In this document: positions 21,682 to 32,905 of the stretch, one piece after another | Layout: every line of letters begins with the position of its first letter | Numbering within the stretch: position 1 is the first letter of the stretch | From: Zygnema cylindricum | Taxonomy: Eukaryota > Streptophyta > Zygnematophyceae > Zygnematales > Zygnemataceae | Direction: 5' to 3' | Length of the DNA: 64,000 nt | Assembly: GCA_037447655.1 (NCBI GenBank) | Contig: JBBHKE010002505.1 | Coordinates: 1 to 64,000 of the forward strand | The notes under the pieces: generated by a model | Databases searched by the model: none | What the model was told of the DNA's origin: nothing | Seen by the model: only the letters and a program-made list of their open reading frames with translations | Translations under genes and position numbers: made by a program

Positions 21682-22588
21682 AAAGTTTACATCAAATCAC
21701 CTCGCGAGGTGATTTGAAACGAAGTTCAATATGTTGAGTGAATAGCAAGACGTTGTCGCATGTGTCTGAAGTTTTTTACAATTTTTGTTCGCGGAGAACC
21801 AAAAATAAAAACACACTGCATGTTTTCAACTTGTGCGTACTGTTTTCTGTGCGCTAATTTGCGTACAAGGACTGCCTACCTCAAAAACACGTGTTTTCAC
21901 ACATACGTCATAGGAAAAACATTGGCCACCTCTCGGCAAGTGGGAAGACGAAAAATGAAACCACATTTCTTACAACAGCGAAGGTATTTTAGGGTCAACA
22001 AGTCGACAAAGTGGCGTACGAACATGACAAAGTCACAAAAGTTGTACAACGTGCGGGGAGATGCCTCAAATTGAAGTCGAGTGGAAGTTTTGCTATTTTT
22101 GGTGTACCACTTCATCTTTCACATTGTTTCGTACACGTCTACGTAAGTAACTTTTTTAAGTGACAATTTGTTTGCCTTTACATCCGAATGCTCTAAAAGT
22201 TGTACGGAGAATCTTCACTAAAAAACAAAGTAACAAGACTAAGTTTCGGTTACATGTGAAAGTACCCTTAGGTTGTCGAGAAGTTTTCACCCCCTCCCTC
22301 GGGTGCGTTAACTTTGGATCCGAAAGGGGGGATATTTTGTAGTATTACCGTACATTTTTTTGTTACTAAATACGTGTATAAGGGTGTGTGGCCATGTGTT
22401 CAAGTAAGGGTTTTTTTACGTTGTTTTCACAAAAAATGGCACTTGCAATGATAAAATGTTACGCCGAACGAAAAATGGGTAAAAAAACAAGTATATTTTG
22501 CATCTACTTGGAACTTAGAAGGTACGACAATTTGGCAATATTATCATCACAGCCCACTTCTAGCTCGTCTTCACACTTGCACGGGAAT
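21682..22588. other. No gene or element recognised
   Basis: Sequence between an LTR fragment and element A. It has scattered short open frames, none with a domain. It forms the 5' flank of element A and does not resemble the gypsy DNA at A's 3' flank. Confidence 0.4.
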
Positions 22589-23648
22589 TGTAGAAATTAA
22601 TGGTACATTTTTAGTATTTTCTAGGTCTAAATAGAAATATAGAAAGAAGCCGAGGCAGTCTACCTCTAACTTCTCTCTCCAAACTCTCAAACTTGTCGCA
22701 GTCACAGAAAAATTGGAGAGGGAGCTAGAGCCATGGCTACCTAGGATATCCAGAGGTTTACGGGAAATTTATATAAGTTAAAGGGTTTATTTTATCTAAA
22801 ATATATGTGCCGGCCGCAGGATTTGATCCCTTCACCTACCGGCCGGCAGACAGCAGATAGCCGGTAGCCTTAGCCGTTAACTCTAAGACTAATGTTACGT
22901 AGTATATAGTTTGATATTTATTTTAACATGTATACGTAGGATTAATCATTTAACTGTAATTTATTACAGAATACATAGATCGGGTAATGTGTAAAGTTAA
23001 GATTACGGTACGGACTGAAAATCAATACCGCGCATTTATTTATTAATTGAAACGAATGCCGCGCAAGTATTTATTACGGCAACGATTAAATCCTGATTTA
23101 ATCGGACGGCCGAAATTAACTCCGAGATCGCGGAAGAAGATTTCGGCGGTTTGTGGCCATCGTCACATCGGATGACACGTGGCAAAATTACATTGGATCG
23201 TGGAATCTCCGGAGATTATGGCACCAAATCCGGATATGACATGTGTCGACATTTAGGCCATGTCGTACAATGTCCGTACCTGAAGTACACGGGCAACTGT
23301 ACTTTTGCGTACGGAACTGTATACTGATTGGTTCCGTACATCAGAAGATAGAGTTTGTGAGAGAGATAGGACTTAGAAAAATTAGGAGATAGGACCCTCT
23401 TTCCCAGAGAGCTTTTGTACAAAAGGTCAACTTTGACCCTCCATAACTTACTGCTCAGGGGAGCAAATTCTGAGATTCTTTTTGCTATCGACTCAGGGGA
23501 GTCTTGCCTTTGCAGGGGTGTAGGTGGTCAGGGTTTTTGTCTGCCAAGGTGGCAGTTATTTTTGCTGAAACACAAAGGGGTCAGGATTATCCTAGAGGCT
23601 TCTTGGAAGCTGTCCACTTTGAGGACTTATGGAGGTCTCAGAGTTTCA
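22589..23648 (+). mobile_element. 5' LTR of copia element A
   Basis: A 1060 bp LTR starting TGTAGAAATTAATGG and ending CTCAGAGTTTCA, directly followed by the primer-binding site. It matches the other LTRs of the family and, in the same orientation, the 3' LTR at 34441-35491. The GATTGGTTCCGTACATCAG segment near 23326 is conserved in the family and might include a CAAT-like promoter element. The TATA-like TATATAG near 22902 is unproven. The five bases before it are GGAAT, while ACAAT follows the 3' LTR, so no clear target duplication exists. Confidence 0.92.
22798..22887 (-). other. tRNA-like module antisense in 5' LTR of A
   Basis: On the minus strand the A-box-like TTAACGGCTAAGG (22868-22880) is followed by the B box GGATCAAATCC (22819-22829). 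TGCCGGCC pairs with GGCCGGCA around the T-arm, as in LTR D. AAAA at 22798-22801 gives TTTT on the minus strand, just beyond the 3' end of the module. The orientation is opposite to gag-pol. Confidence 0.62.
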
Positions 23649-23663
23649 GGTTATGGGCCCACC
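23649..23663 (+). promoter_or_regulatory. Primer-binding site A: tRNA-iMet anticodon-arm type
   Basis: GGTTATGGGCCCACC starts at the base after the LTR end. It is the exact reverse complement of GGTGGGCCCATAACC, the anticodon stem-loop region of plant initiator tRNA-Met as I recall it, including the CAT anticodon. Half-tRNA priming from this region is established for Drosophila copia and yeast Ty5. The gag ATG (23653-23655) lies inside the site and pairs with the anticodon. Confidence 0.75.
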
Positions 23664-23738
23664 CTCTAAGGTACCAATCTTTAATGGAACTGGCTTCATA
23701 TACTAGGAAAGTATGATGATAGGAGCTATATGGGAAAA
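23653..23738 (+). pseudogene. Gag N-terminus of element A (stop and frameshift)
   Basis: Gag starts at the ATG within the primer site (MGPPSKVPIFNGTGFIY), then hits TAG at about 23704. Compared with element B there is also a one-base deletion near 23750 (GGGGGATGTGAG against GGGGGATATTGAG), which shifts the frame into the long open stretch that follows. Confidence 0.85.
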
Positions 23739-25397
23739 AAGGTTTTGGGGGATGTGAGTGGACGGTTGGGGCGTCCATCAAGTCTTGGAATTCCTCCAGG
23801 GTTTGGAGGAACCAGATTCACTAGGAAAGAGGATTCACCTTCAACGGAGGAAACAAAAGAAGGAGAGGTTGTAGACAAAGGAAAGGAGAAGGAGACGACC
23901 ACACCAATAGCAACTGGTTCGACATTCTTGTCACCTATTCCGAGGATTGAGGAGAATGATACTGAAACCTGGGACTTCAACAATATGGCCGCAAAGCACT
24001 TCATCCTACGCCATCTCACTCAAGGACTTGCGTGTCCTCATTTGCAGGTAGAAAGGGCATCCGATCTTTTGATGGCTCTCATAGAGATGTATCGAAGTCG
24101 TACGATTCAGCAACAACAGTTGGCTGATCAGAAAGTTAAGGAGTATTTAATCAAAGGGGAAAATATGTTGGATTTTTGCAATGAGCTTGCTACACTCTTC
24201 ATGGAGCTAGAGAGTGCGGAAAAAGGTTTTAGTGAAAAAGAAAAGGTTAACTGTTTACTGATGAAGTTACCTGATGAGTTCGTAAACATAGTTTACCGTG
24301 TGCAGGACTTGCCTGACTCAAGGTGGATATGGAACTCAGTGGTAGGGATGAATCTCGTTCAAGAAAATACAATTGAGATCCGAAGGGGGGGAAAGAGTGG
24401 CCAAGCCTTGGCAACAGTGATTGATTTGAGGAACAGGGATTCCCGAAAACCGGTCGGAAACTATGGGGGTAGGAAGCTGAAAAAACAGGCCGACGAGTTC
24501 GAACCAAGGGCTCCCAAAGGTTTATGTCTTTTTTGTAAGAAACCGGGGCACTATATGGCAGTGTGCACTAAGCTAACCGAGCTTCTACTAAAGGAGGGGC
24601 AGACCGGTGGTACCCCGAGAGGAAAAAAAAAGGCCCTTGTCACACAGGTACTTGAGGCGGAATCTGAGGACGAGGACGATGAGCTCCTTTTGGATGAGGA
24701 GTTGGAGGCGAAAAACGAGGTCAAAATTCCACGAAGGAAGAAATGTGCTTACGGTGGATTAAAAGGTGAAGCAGGCTGGATCATAGATTCAGGTGCCTCC
24801 ATCCACATGTGTAAGGATAGGCACCTGTTCACTAAGATAAGAAAGATTCCCACTGTAGAGATACAGTACGGGGATGGGAGGATAGTCACCACTACTCTTG
24901 TAGGATCGGTAGATCTGAAAGTGTTAGTAGAAGGAAAGACATCTATATTAACATTTTCCGATGTATTGTTTATTCCGGAGCTGAACAAAAATCTTATCTC
25001 TACATCAGTATTAGATGATAAGGGTTTTTTCACTAGCACTAGGGAAGGAGTTTTTACTGCTAGTTTTGAGGAGGATGTCTATTTCATTGCTGAGAAAGGT
25101 AGCCATGGGATGTTTAGGCTGATTTTAAGTAATGAAACGAAGAAACTTTATTATGTTGGTGTTCATGATATTATGATATGGCATAAGAGGCTTGGGCATG
25201 TGAATTTAGATAAGTTAAGAGAGATGAAAAAGATGGGAGTGGTGGAAGGGATTCAGTTCAGTGAGAGTGATGATATAAGTGATTGTAGTGGATGTGCTCA
25301 AGGTAAAGCACACAGATTACCCTTTCCTAAATCCGCCACCTATAAGGGAGAAAAAATTCTAGATCTAGTACACACAGATATTTGGGGGACCGGCTAA
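23730..25397 (+). CDS. Element A gag-protease-integrase start, 555-codon open frame
   Basis: The longest open frame in the window, but only part of a polyprotein. It holds the rest of gag (capsid-like segment LTQGLACPHLQVERASDL, then NMLDFCNELATLFMELES) and a zinc knuckle CLFCKKPGHYMAVC near residue 267. An acidic/basic linker follows, then the protease with an intact GWIIDSGASIHMC (near residue 347). GAG-pre-integrase IWHKRLGHVNLDKLREMKK with the HH-CC pair DCSGCAQGKAH is next, and the first integrase motif LVHTDIWG at the very end. Gag packages the RNA and protease cleaves the polyprotein. An extra G near 25387 shifts the frame and ends it. The ATG at 23730 is not the natural start, which is upstream in another frame. 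Confidence 0.9.
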   Translation: MGKKVLGDVSGRLGRPSSLGIPPGFGGTRFTRKEDSPSTEETKEGEVVDKGKEKETTTPIATGSTFLSPIPRIEENDTETWDFNNMAAKHFILRHLTQGLACPHLQVERASDLLMALIEMYRSRTIQQQQLADQKVKEYLIKGENMLDFCNELATLFMELESAEKGFSEKEKVNCLLMKLPDEFVNIVYRVQDLPDSRWIWNSVVGMNLVQENTIEIRRGGKSGQALATVIDLRNRDSRKPVGNYGGRKLKKQADEFEPRAPKGLCLFCKKPGHYMAVCTKLTELLLKEGQTGGTPRGKKKALVTQVLEAESEDEDDELLLDEELEAKNEVKIPRRKKCAYGGLKGEAGWIIDSGASIHMCKDRHLFTKIRKIPTVEIQYGDGRIVTTTLVGSVDLKVLVEGKTSILTFSDVLFIPELNKNLISTSVLDDKGFFTSTREGVFTASFEEDVYFIAEKGSHGMFRLILSNETKKLYYVGVHDIMIWHKRLGHVNLDKLREMKKMGVVEGIQFSESDDISDCSGCAQGKAHRLPFPKSATYKGEKILDLVHTDIWGTG

Positions 25398-26376
25398 AGT
25401 GCCCTCACCGGGGGGGAAGAGATTTATGATGACTATAACTGATGATTGGTCTCGGTATTCCCGGGTGTATTTTTTGAAAAACAAGTCAGAAGCTCAGGAT
25501 TGTTTTAGACAATATAAAGCGTGGAGCGAAAAACTCCATGAAACTCCAATCAAGAGAGTAAGGAGTGACAATGGTGGAGAGTATACTTCTAACTAGTTTG
25601 AGGATTTTCTAAGGGAAGATGGGGTCCAACACCAAAAGGCCCAAAAGACAATTCCAAAAAATCCGGAACAGAATGGGGTAGCTGAAAGATTAAATAGAAC
25701 ATTAAGTGATAGTGCTAGAAGTATGTTGTTAAATAAAAAGATAGGAAAAAGGTTTTGGGTAGAAGCAATGAACTGTGCTAATTACCTCAAAAATAGAGTT
25801 CTTACTTCAGCTATAAAAGATCAAACACCTTATGAGAGATGGACAGGCCGGAAACCAGACATATCTCACTTAAAGGTTTTCGTCAGTCAAGTATTCAGTC
25901 TAGATACTGATCGATCCAATTGGAAGCTAGATCCTAAAGGAAAACCGGGATACTTATTAGGATATGACGAGGATGTTAAAGGATATAGAGTTTATGATCT
26001 AAAAAGGGAAGATATAATCTTAGTAAAGCATCTAGTAGTTATGGATGAAGGAAAGTCTGTGGATCCCTTCAAATATACGAAGTCAGTAAAAATCAGATTT
26101 GAGTCAGAAAATTCCGATGACTTTGAGCTTCCTAACTATCCAGGTTTTAGAGAAGATGACATTTTTCGAGGAACAAATCAGACCGAAAAAGACTCGGCTG
26201 TGGAAACTCCAGTGACAACTCTACTCGAAGCGGAAGACGTGGTGGAAATTGATTCGGAATCAAGGGATAGGGGAGAAGCCGAGTTTGTTCGAAAGAATCC
26301 ACGAGAACCATCTATTCCGGCCTTAGATGGAGAAGTAGCAAAAGACTGCAAGAAAAACAGGTTAATAATAAGGTAA
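25398..26376 (+). pseudogene. Element A integrase
   Basis: Continues integrase in a new frame: KRFMMTITDDWSRYSRVYF, then VRSDNGGEYTSN (second catalytic Asp) and TAG near 25594. After an insert of AAAAGGCCC (25634-25642) relative to B, NPEQNGVAERLNRTLSD supplies the catalytic Glu. The frame from 25723 includes KIGKRFWVEAMNCANYL, PYERWTGRKPDISHLKVF and GYLLGYDEDVKGYRVYDL, typical of the copia integrase C-terminal region. Against B it lacks a short run near 26325 (the SDFEGGR linker), followed by a frameshift. Integrase would insert the cDNA, but this copy is inactive. Confidence 0.88.
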
Positions 26377-27515
26377 CTAAACTATCTCATCAAGATGAAC
26401 CTCAAACTTATGGAGAGGCGATGACTTGTCCAGAAAGCAACCGGTGGAAGACAGCCATCAATGAGGAGATGGCTTCAATCATGACAGCCGATACTTGGGA
26501 GTTGGTGGATTGTCCACCTAACCGAAAACCAATCGGTTATAAGTGGGTTTTCAAATTAAAACTGAACCCAGATAACACAATCGAGCGCTACAAGGCCAGA
26601 TTAGTGGCAAAGGGATTTACACAAAAGGAAGGAATTGACTACGAGGAAACCTTTTCCCCGGTGGTCAGATTTCCCTCCGTCCACATAATTCTCAGTTTAG
26701 CATCGGCGGAAGACATGGAAGTGCATCAGATGGACATCAAGACAACCTTTTTGCTTAGAGAATTGGAAGAGGAGATCTTCATGCGACAACCCGAAGGTTT
26801 TGTGGAGGAAGGAGAGGAAGTAAGGTATGCCGGCTGATTAAATCTCTTTATGGTTTGAAACAGGCACCTCAACAATGGAATAAGAAGCTTGATGAGTTTC
26901 TTACCGGTCTGGGATATATTCGGATCAGCTCAGATCACTCAATCTATGTTTTCCAAGATGAGGAAGGTTTTATATTTATTGCAATTTATGTTGATGATTT
27001 GTTTGTTTTAAGTAAATCAATGGAAAAAATTAACACAATGAAAAACCGATCTTAAGGGGAGATTTGAAATGAAGGATATGGGAGAAGCAATATATATTTT
27101 GGGAATTCAAGTAGAGAGAGACCGAAAAAAGAAAATTATAAGACTGACTCAAAAGGAAGCAATAGGGAACATGCTTGAAAAATTTCAAATGGATAAAGCT
27201 AATAGTTGTACAACTCCAATGGAGTTGAAAAAGGGAAGTGAGGGGAGTGAGGAAGAAGGAGTCATAGTCTTAAACGAGGAATTATCTCCTGAAGAACAGA
27301 AGTTCATGCAGACTATTCCTTACACGCAAGTAGTGGGAAGTCTAATCTATTTTATGAATTGTACCCGGCCGGATTTAGCTGCAGCTGTAGGAGTGCTGAG
27401 TAGAAGTCTAAATGCTCCCACTAAGAAGGAATGTGAGGCAGCTAAGAGAGTCCTTAGATATTTGATAGGAACTAGGGATCTATGGTTGCATTTGGGTAGG
27501 GAGAATACTGACATC
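26377..27515 (+). pseudogene. Element A reverse transcriptase and RNase H start
   Basis: The frame at 26421-26837 has WKTAINEEMASIMTADTWEL, KPIGYKWVFKLKLNPDN and YKARLVAKGFTQKEGIDYEE. 26855-27055 gives APQQWNKKLDEF and the catalytic YVDDLFVLSKS. 27069-27515 gives GEAIYILGIQVERDRKKK, YFMNCTRPDLAAAVGVLSRS and the start of RNase H, cut at 27515 by the insertion of element B. Two frame breaks (near 26838 and 27055) separate the pieces. The RNase H continues at 33960. Confidence 0.9.
27511..27515 (+). other. Target-site duplication of element B, left copy
   Basis: ACATC precedes the 5' LTR of B and is repeated at 33955-33959 after its 3' LTR. Across the insertion the RNase H coding sequence of A is continuous. 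Confidence 0.95.
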
Positions 27516-28563
27516 TGTAGAAACTAATGGTTTTAAGTATTTTCTAGGTCTGAAAAGAAATAAAGAAGCCGAGGCAGTCTATCTCTAACTTCTTTCTCCA
27601 AACTCTCAAACTCGTCGCAGTCACTGAGAAATTGGAGAGGAAGCTAGAGCCATGGCTACCTAGGCTATCCTGAGGTTTACGAGAAATTTATATTAGTTAA
27701 GGTTTATTTATTTAAAATGTATGTGCCGGCGACAGGAATTGATCCTTGTACCTGCCGGCCGGCAGACAGGAAATAGCCGGTAGCCTTAACCGTTAAGTCT
27801 AGGATTGATGTTATGTGGTATATAGTTTGATAATTAATTAAATATGTATACGTACGATAATTCATTTAACTATAATAGATTACGGGATACATAGATCCGG
27901 TAATATATAAAGTACGGATTACCGTACGGACTAAAAATCAATACCGCGCATTTGTTTCGTAAGTGAAACAAATACAGCGCATGTATTTATTATGGCTACG
28001 ATTAAATTAGATTCTAATCGGACGGTCGGAATTAGCGTCGAGATCGCGGAAGACGATTTCGGCGGTTTGTGGCCATCGCCACATCGGATGACGCGTGGCG
28101 CAATTACATTGGATCGTGGAATCTCCGGAGATCATGACACCGAATCCGAATATGACATGTGTCGACATTTGGGCCATGTCGTACAATGTTCGTACATAAA
28201 GTACACCGGCAATTGTACTTTTGCGACGGAACTGTATTCTGATTGGTTCCGTACATCAGTAGATAGAGTCTGTGAGAGAGATAGGACTTGGAAAATATTA
28301 GGAGATAGGACCCTCTCTCCCAGAGAGCTTCCGTACATAAGGTACACTTTGACCCCCCATAACTTACTGCTTAGGGGAGAAAATTCAGAGATTTTTTTGT
28401 TATCGACTCAGGGGAGTCTTCCCTTCACAGGGGTGCAGGTGGTCAAAGTTTTTCTCTGCCAGGGTGGCAGTTATTTTTGCTGAAACACAAAGGGGTCAGG
28501 ATTATCCTAGAGGCTTCTTGAAAGCTGTCCACTCTGAGGACTTATGGAGGTCTCAGAGTTTTA
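27516..28563 (+). mobile_element. 5' LTR of copia element B
   Basis: A 1048 bp LTR starting TGTAGAAACTAATGG and ending CTCAGAGTTTTA, where the family has TTTCA or TTACA. The 3' LTR at 32906-33954 is 1049 bp and very similar but not identical, so the insertion is not new. The primer site follows directly. Confidence 0.93.
27714..27803 (-). other. tRNA-like module antisense in 5' LTR of B
   Basis: Minus strand: A-box-like TTAACGGTTAAGG (27784-27796), B box GGATCAATTCC (27735-27745), a TGCCGGC/GCCGGCA stem around the T-arm, and TTTT (AAAA at 27714-27717) downstream. Confidence 0.6.
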
Positions 28564-28578
28564 AGTTATGGGCCCACC
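28564..28578 (+). promoter_or_regulatory. Primer-binding site B overlapping the gag start
   Basis: AGTTATGGGCCCACC differs from site A in the first base only, leaving 14 bases complementary to the anticodon arm of initiator tRNA-Met. The gag ATG is at 28568-28570. Confidence 0.72.
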
Positions 28579-29695
28579 CTCTAGGGTGCCAATCTTTAAT
28601 GGAACTGGCTTCATATACGGGGAAAGAATGATGATAGAAGCTTTATTCGAAAAAAGGTTTTGGGGGATATTGAGTGGACGGTTGGGGCGTCCATCAAGTC
28701 TTCGAATTCCTCCAGGGTTTGGAGGAACGAGATTCACCAGGAAAGAGGATCCACCTTCAACGGAGGAAACAAAAGAAAAAGAGGTGGTGGACAAAGGAAA
28801 GGAGAAGCAGACGACCACACCATTAGCAACTGGTTCGGCATTCATGTCACCTATTCCGAGGAACGAGGAGAATGATACTGAAACCTGGGACTTCAACAAT
28901 ATGGCGTCAAAGCAGTTCATCCTACGCCATCTTACTCAAGGACTTGCATGTCCTCTTTTGCAGGTAGAAAGGGCATCCGATCTTTGCATGGCTCTCATAG
29001 AGATGTACCGAAGTGGTACGATTTAGCAACAACACTTGGCTGATCAGAAAGTTAACGAGTATGTATACAAAGGGGGAAATATGTTGGATTTTTGCAATGA
29101 GCTTGCTACACTCTTCATGGAGCTAGAGAGTGCGGGAAAAGATTTTAGTGAAAAAGAAAAGGTTAACTGTTTACTGATGAAGTTACCTGATGAGTTCGTG
29201 AACATAGTTTACCGTGTGCAGGACTTGCCGGACTCAAGGTGGATATGGAACTCAGTGGTAGGGATGATTCTCGTTCGAGAGAATACGATTGAGATCCGAA
29301 GGGGAGGAAAGAGTGGCCAAGCCTTGGCAACAGCGACCGATTGGAGGAACAAGGATTCACGGAAACCGGTCGGAATCTATAGGGGGAGGGAGCAGAATAA
29401 TGAGGTTGACGAGTTCGAACCAAGGGCTCCCAAAGGTTTATGTCATTTTTGTAACAAACCGGGGCACTATATGGCAGAGTGCACTAATCTAACCAAGCTT
29501 CGGTTAAAGGAGGGGCAGACCGGTGGTACCCCGAGAAGAAAGAAAAAGGCCCTTGTCACACAGGTACTTGAGGCAGAATCCGAGGACGAGGACGATGAGC
29601 TCCTTTTGGATGAGGAGTTGGAGGCGAAAAATGAGGTTAAAATTCCACGAAGGCAGAAATGTGTTTACGGTGGATTGAAAGGTGAAGCAGGCTAG
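28568..29695 (+). pseudogene. Element B gag
   Basis: The start MGPPSRVPIFNGTGFIYGER lies at the PPSR..FNG motif that is internal in the gags at 7410 and 38221, so this gag lacks their Ala/Ser-rich N-terminal extension. The frame runs to TAG at 29024-29026 and resumes at 29036. It includes FSEKEKVNCLLMKLPDEFVN and the zinc knuckle CHFCNKPGHYMAEC (CX2CX4HX4C). A TAG at 29693-29695 replaces the Trp of the protease entry (GWIIDSG in A). Both stops would block synthesis. Confidence 0.9.
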
Positions 29696-30070
29696 ATTAT
29701 AGATTCAGGTGCCTCCATGCACATGTGTAAGGATAGGCACCTGTTCAATAAGATAAGAAAGATTCCCACCGTAGAGATAGAGTACGGGGATGGGAGGATA
29801 GTCACCACTACTCTTGTAGGATTGGTAGATGTGAAAGTGTTAGTAGAAGGAAAGACATCCATATTAACATTCTCCGATGTATTGTTTATTCCGTAGCTGA
29901 ACAAAAACCTTATTTCTACATCTATATTAGATGATAAGGGTTTTTTCACTACCAGTAGGGAAGGAGTCTTTACTGCTAGTTTTGAGGAGGATGTCTATTT
30001 CATTGCTGAGAAAGGTAGCCATGGGATGTTTAGGCTGATCTTAAGTAATGAAACGAAGAAACTTTATTAA
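29696..30070 (+). pseudogene. Element B protease
   Basis: The catalytic motif IIDSGASMHMC is present right after the stop at 29693. TAG near 29895 interrupts the LFIPELNKNL motif, and TAA near 30067 follows KKLY. Sequence otherwise follows element A closely. The aspartic protease would process Gag-Pol. Confidence 0.88.
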
Positions 30071-30940
30071 AGTGGTGTTCATGAAATTATGATGTGGCAT
30101 AAGAGGCTTGGGCATGTGAATCTAGATAAGTTAAGAGAGATGAAAAAGATGGGTGTGGTGGAAGGGATTCAGTTCAGTGAGAGTGATGATATAAGTGATT
30201 GTAGTGGATGTGCTCAAGGTAAAGCACACAAATTACCCTTTCCTAAAACAGCCACCTATAAGGGAGAAAAAAATTCTAGATCTAGTACACACAGATATTT
30301 GGGGACCAGCTAGAGTGCCCTTACCGGGGGGGAAGAGATTTATGATGACTATGATTGATGATTGGTCTCCGTATTCCCGGGTGTATTTTTTGAAAAACAA
30401 GTCAGAAGCTCAGGATTGTTTTAGACAATATAAAGCATGGAGCGAAAAACTCCATGAAACTCCAATCAAGAGAATACGGAGTGACAATGGTGGAAAGTAT
30501 GCTTCTAACCAGTTTGAGGATTTTATGAGGGAAGATGGGGTCCAACACCAAAAGACAATTCCAGAAAACCCGGAACAGAATGGGGTGGCTGAAAGGTTAA
30601 ATAGAACACTAAGTGATAGTGCTAGAAGTATGTTGTCGGATAAAAAGATAGGAAAAAGGTTTTGGGCAGAAGCAATGAACTGTGCTAATTACCTCAAGAA
30701 TAGAGTTCTTACTTCAGCTATAAAAGATCAAACACCTTATGAGAGATGGACAGGCCGGAAACCAGACATATCTCACTTAAAGGTTTTCGGCAGTCAAGTG
30801 TTCAGTCTAGATACTGATCGGTCCAATTGGAAGCTAGATCCTAAAGGAAAACCGGGATACTTATTAGGATATGATGAAGATGTTAAGGATATAGAGTTTA
30901 TGATCTAAAAAGGAAAAATATAATCTTAGTAAAGCATCTA
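30071..30940 (+). pseudogene. Element B integrase
   Basis: WHKRLGHVNLDKLREMKK and DCSGCAQGKAH form the zinc-binding region. One extra A near 30270 shifts the frame. The core has LVHTDIWGP, RSDNGGKYASN and NPEQNGVAERLNR with D, D and E conserved. The C-terminal part runs through PYERWTGRKPDISHLKVFG to GYLLGYDEDVK, where a base loss near 30885 ends the frame early. Confidence 0.9.
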
Positions 30941-32208
30941 GTAGTTATGGATGAAGGAAAGTCTGTGGATCCCTTCAAATATACGAAGTCAGTAAAAATC
31001 AGATTTGAGTCAGAAAATTCCGATGACTTTGAGCTACCTAACTATCCAGGTTTTAGAGAAGATGACATTCTTGCAGGAACAAATCAGACCGAAAAGGACT
31101 CGGCTGTAGAAACTCCAGTGACAACTCTACTCGAAGCGAAAGACGTGGTGGAAATTGATTCGGAATCAAGGGATAGGGGAGAAGCCGAGTTTGTTCGAAA
31201 GAATCCACGAGAACCATCTATTCCAGCCTCAGATTTTGAGGGGGGGAGGACAAGTAGCAAAAGACTGCAAAAAAAACAGGTTAATAACAAGGTAACTAAA
31301 CTATCTCATCAAGATGAACCTCAAACATATGGAGAGGCGATGACTTGTCCAGAAAGCAACCGGTGGAAGACAGCCATCAATGAGGAGATGGCTTCAATCA
31401 TGGCAGCCGATACTTGGGAGCTGGTGGACTGTCCACCTAACCGAAAACCAATCGGTTGTAAGTGGGTTTTTAAATTAAAACTGAACCCAGATAACAGAAT
31501 CGAGCGCTACAAGGCCAGATTAGTGGCAAAGGGATTTACACAAAAGGAAGGAATTGACTACGAGGAAACCTTTGCCCCGGTGGTCAGATTTCCCTCCGTC
31601 CGCATACTACTCAGTTTTGCAGCGGCAGAAGACATGGAAGTGCTCAGATGGACATCAAGAAAGCCTTTTTGCATGGAGAATTGGAAGAGGAGATCTTCAT
31701 GCGACAACCCGAATGATTTGTGGAGGAAGGAGAGGAGAGTAAGGTATGCAGGCTGATTAAAACTCTTTATGGTTTGAAACAGGCGCCTCGACGATGGAAT
31801 AACAAGCTTGATGTGTTTCTTACCGGTCTGGGATATATTCGAATCAGCTCAGATCACTCAATCTATATTTTCGAAGATGAGGAAGGTTTTTTATTTATTG
31901 CAATTTATGTTGATGATTTGCTTGTTTTAAGTAAATCAATAGAAAAAATTAATTAATTGAAAACCGATCTTAAACGGAGATTTGAAATGAAAGATATGGG
32001 AGAAGCAAAATATATTTTGGGAATTCAAGTAGAGAGAGACCGAAAAAGGAAAATTATAAGACTCACTCAAAAGGAAGCAATAGGGAACATGCTTGAAAAA
32101 TTTCAATTGGATAAAGCTAATAGTTGTACAACTCCAATGGAGTTTAAGAAGGGAAGTGAGGAAGAAGGAGTCATAGTCTTAGACGAGGAATTATTTCCTG
32201 AAGAATAG
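30941..32208 (+). pseudogene. Element B reverse transcriptase
   Basis: The linker from 30947 (MDEGKSVDPFKYTKSVKIRF) leads to WKTAINEEMASIMAADTWEL and YKARLVAKGFTQKEGIDYEE. A base loss near 31645 breaks the LHGELEEE region. The next frame (31720) gives LYGLKQAPRRWNNKL and the catalytic IYVDDLLVLSKS. A stop near 31954 and another at about 32206 (after LDEELFPEE) interrupt. GEAKYILGIQVERDRKRK lies between them. All RT motifs are recognisable, but the protein cannot be made. Confidence 0.9.
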
Positions 32209-32214
32209 AAGTTC

Positions 32215-32892
32215 ATGCAGACTATTCTTTACAGGCAAGTAGTGGGAAATCTAATCTATTTTATGAATTGTACCCGGCCGGATTTAGCTGCAGCAGTAGG
32301 AGTGCTGAGTAGAAGTCTAAATGCTCCCACTAAGAAGGATTGGGAGGCAGCTAAGAGAGTCCTTAGATATTTGATAGGAACTAGGGATATATGGTTGCAT
32401 TTGGGTGGGGAGAATACAGACATCACTACTTGGAGTGATGCCAGTTATGGTGATGCTCCGATGAGGAGATGCACTTCTGGATATGTATTATATGTGGGTG
32501 ATGGGGCTTGCTGTTGGAGTAGCAAACAGCAAAGAGTTATTGCTCAATCCACCATGGAGGCTGAGTATATGGCCTCTTGCTCGGCTGTAAAATAATTGAT
32601 GTGGGTCAAGTCTTTGATTGATGAGCTTGGTCACCTTAAGAGTGGTGTGCAGAAAAGTTTTTATGATAATCAGGCAGCAATTGCTATTTCTGCCAATCCT
32701 AAACATCATTTTAAAGCCAAACACATGGACATCAGACTCAGCTTTGTTAGAGAAAAAGTAGAAAACAAAATAATCAGTTTAGAGTACAGACCTGATAGTG
32801 AGATGGTAGCAGATATGATGACCAAACCTGTGCCTTCCCCTAAGTTATTTTTTTGCAGGGAGAAGTGTGGTCTGAAATTAAAGATTGACTAG
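32215..32892 (+). pseudogene. Element B RNase H
   Basis: YFMNCTRPDLAAAVGVLSRS, then WSDASYGDAPMRRCTSGY, QSTMEAEYMASCSAVK and a TAA at 32593. DNQAAIAISANPKHHFKAKH and ADMMTKPVPSPK follow, ending in KLKID at 32890. The first Asp of the RNase H site (SDASYGD) is kept. The enzyme would remove RNA from the hybrid during cDNA synthesis. Confidence 0.9.
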
Positions 32893-32905
32893 AAAATAAG
32901 GGGAG
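32890..32905 (+). promoter_or_regulatory. Polypurine tract of element B
   Basis: AGAAAATAAGGGGAG lies between the RNase H stop and the 3' LTR start. It is the expected plus-strand primer for cDNA synthesis. The same tract precedes the 3' LTR of A at 34426-34440. Confidence 0.85.

Noticed and set aside
27992-28483. 163-codon open frame in 5' LTR of B
   Set aside because: It lies wholly inside LTR DNA, and the homologous stretch is broken by stops in the other LTR copies.
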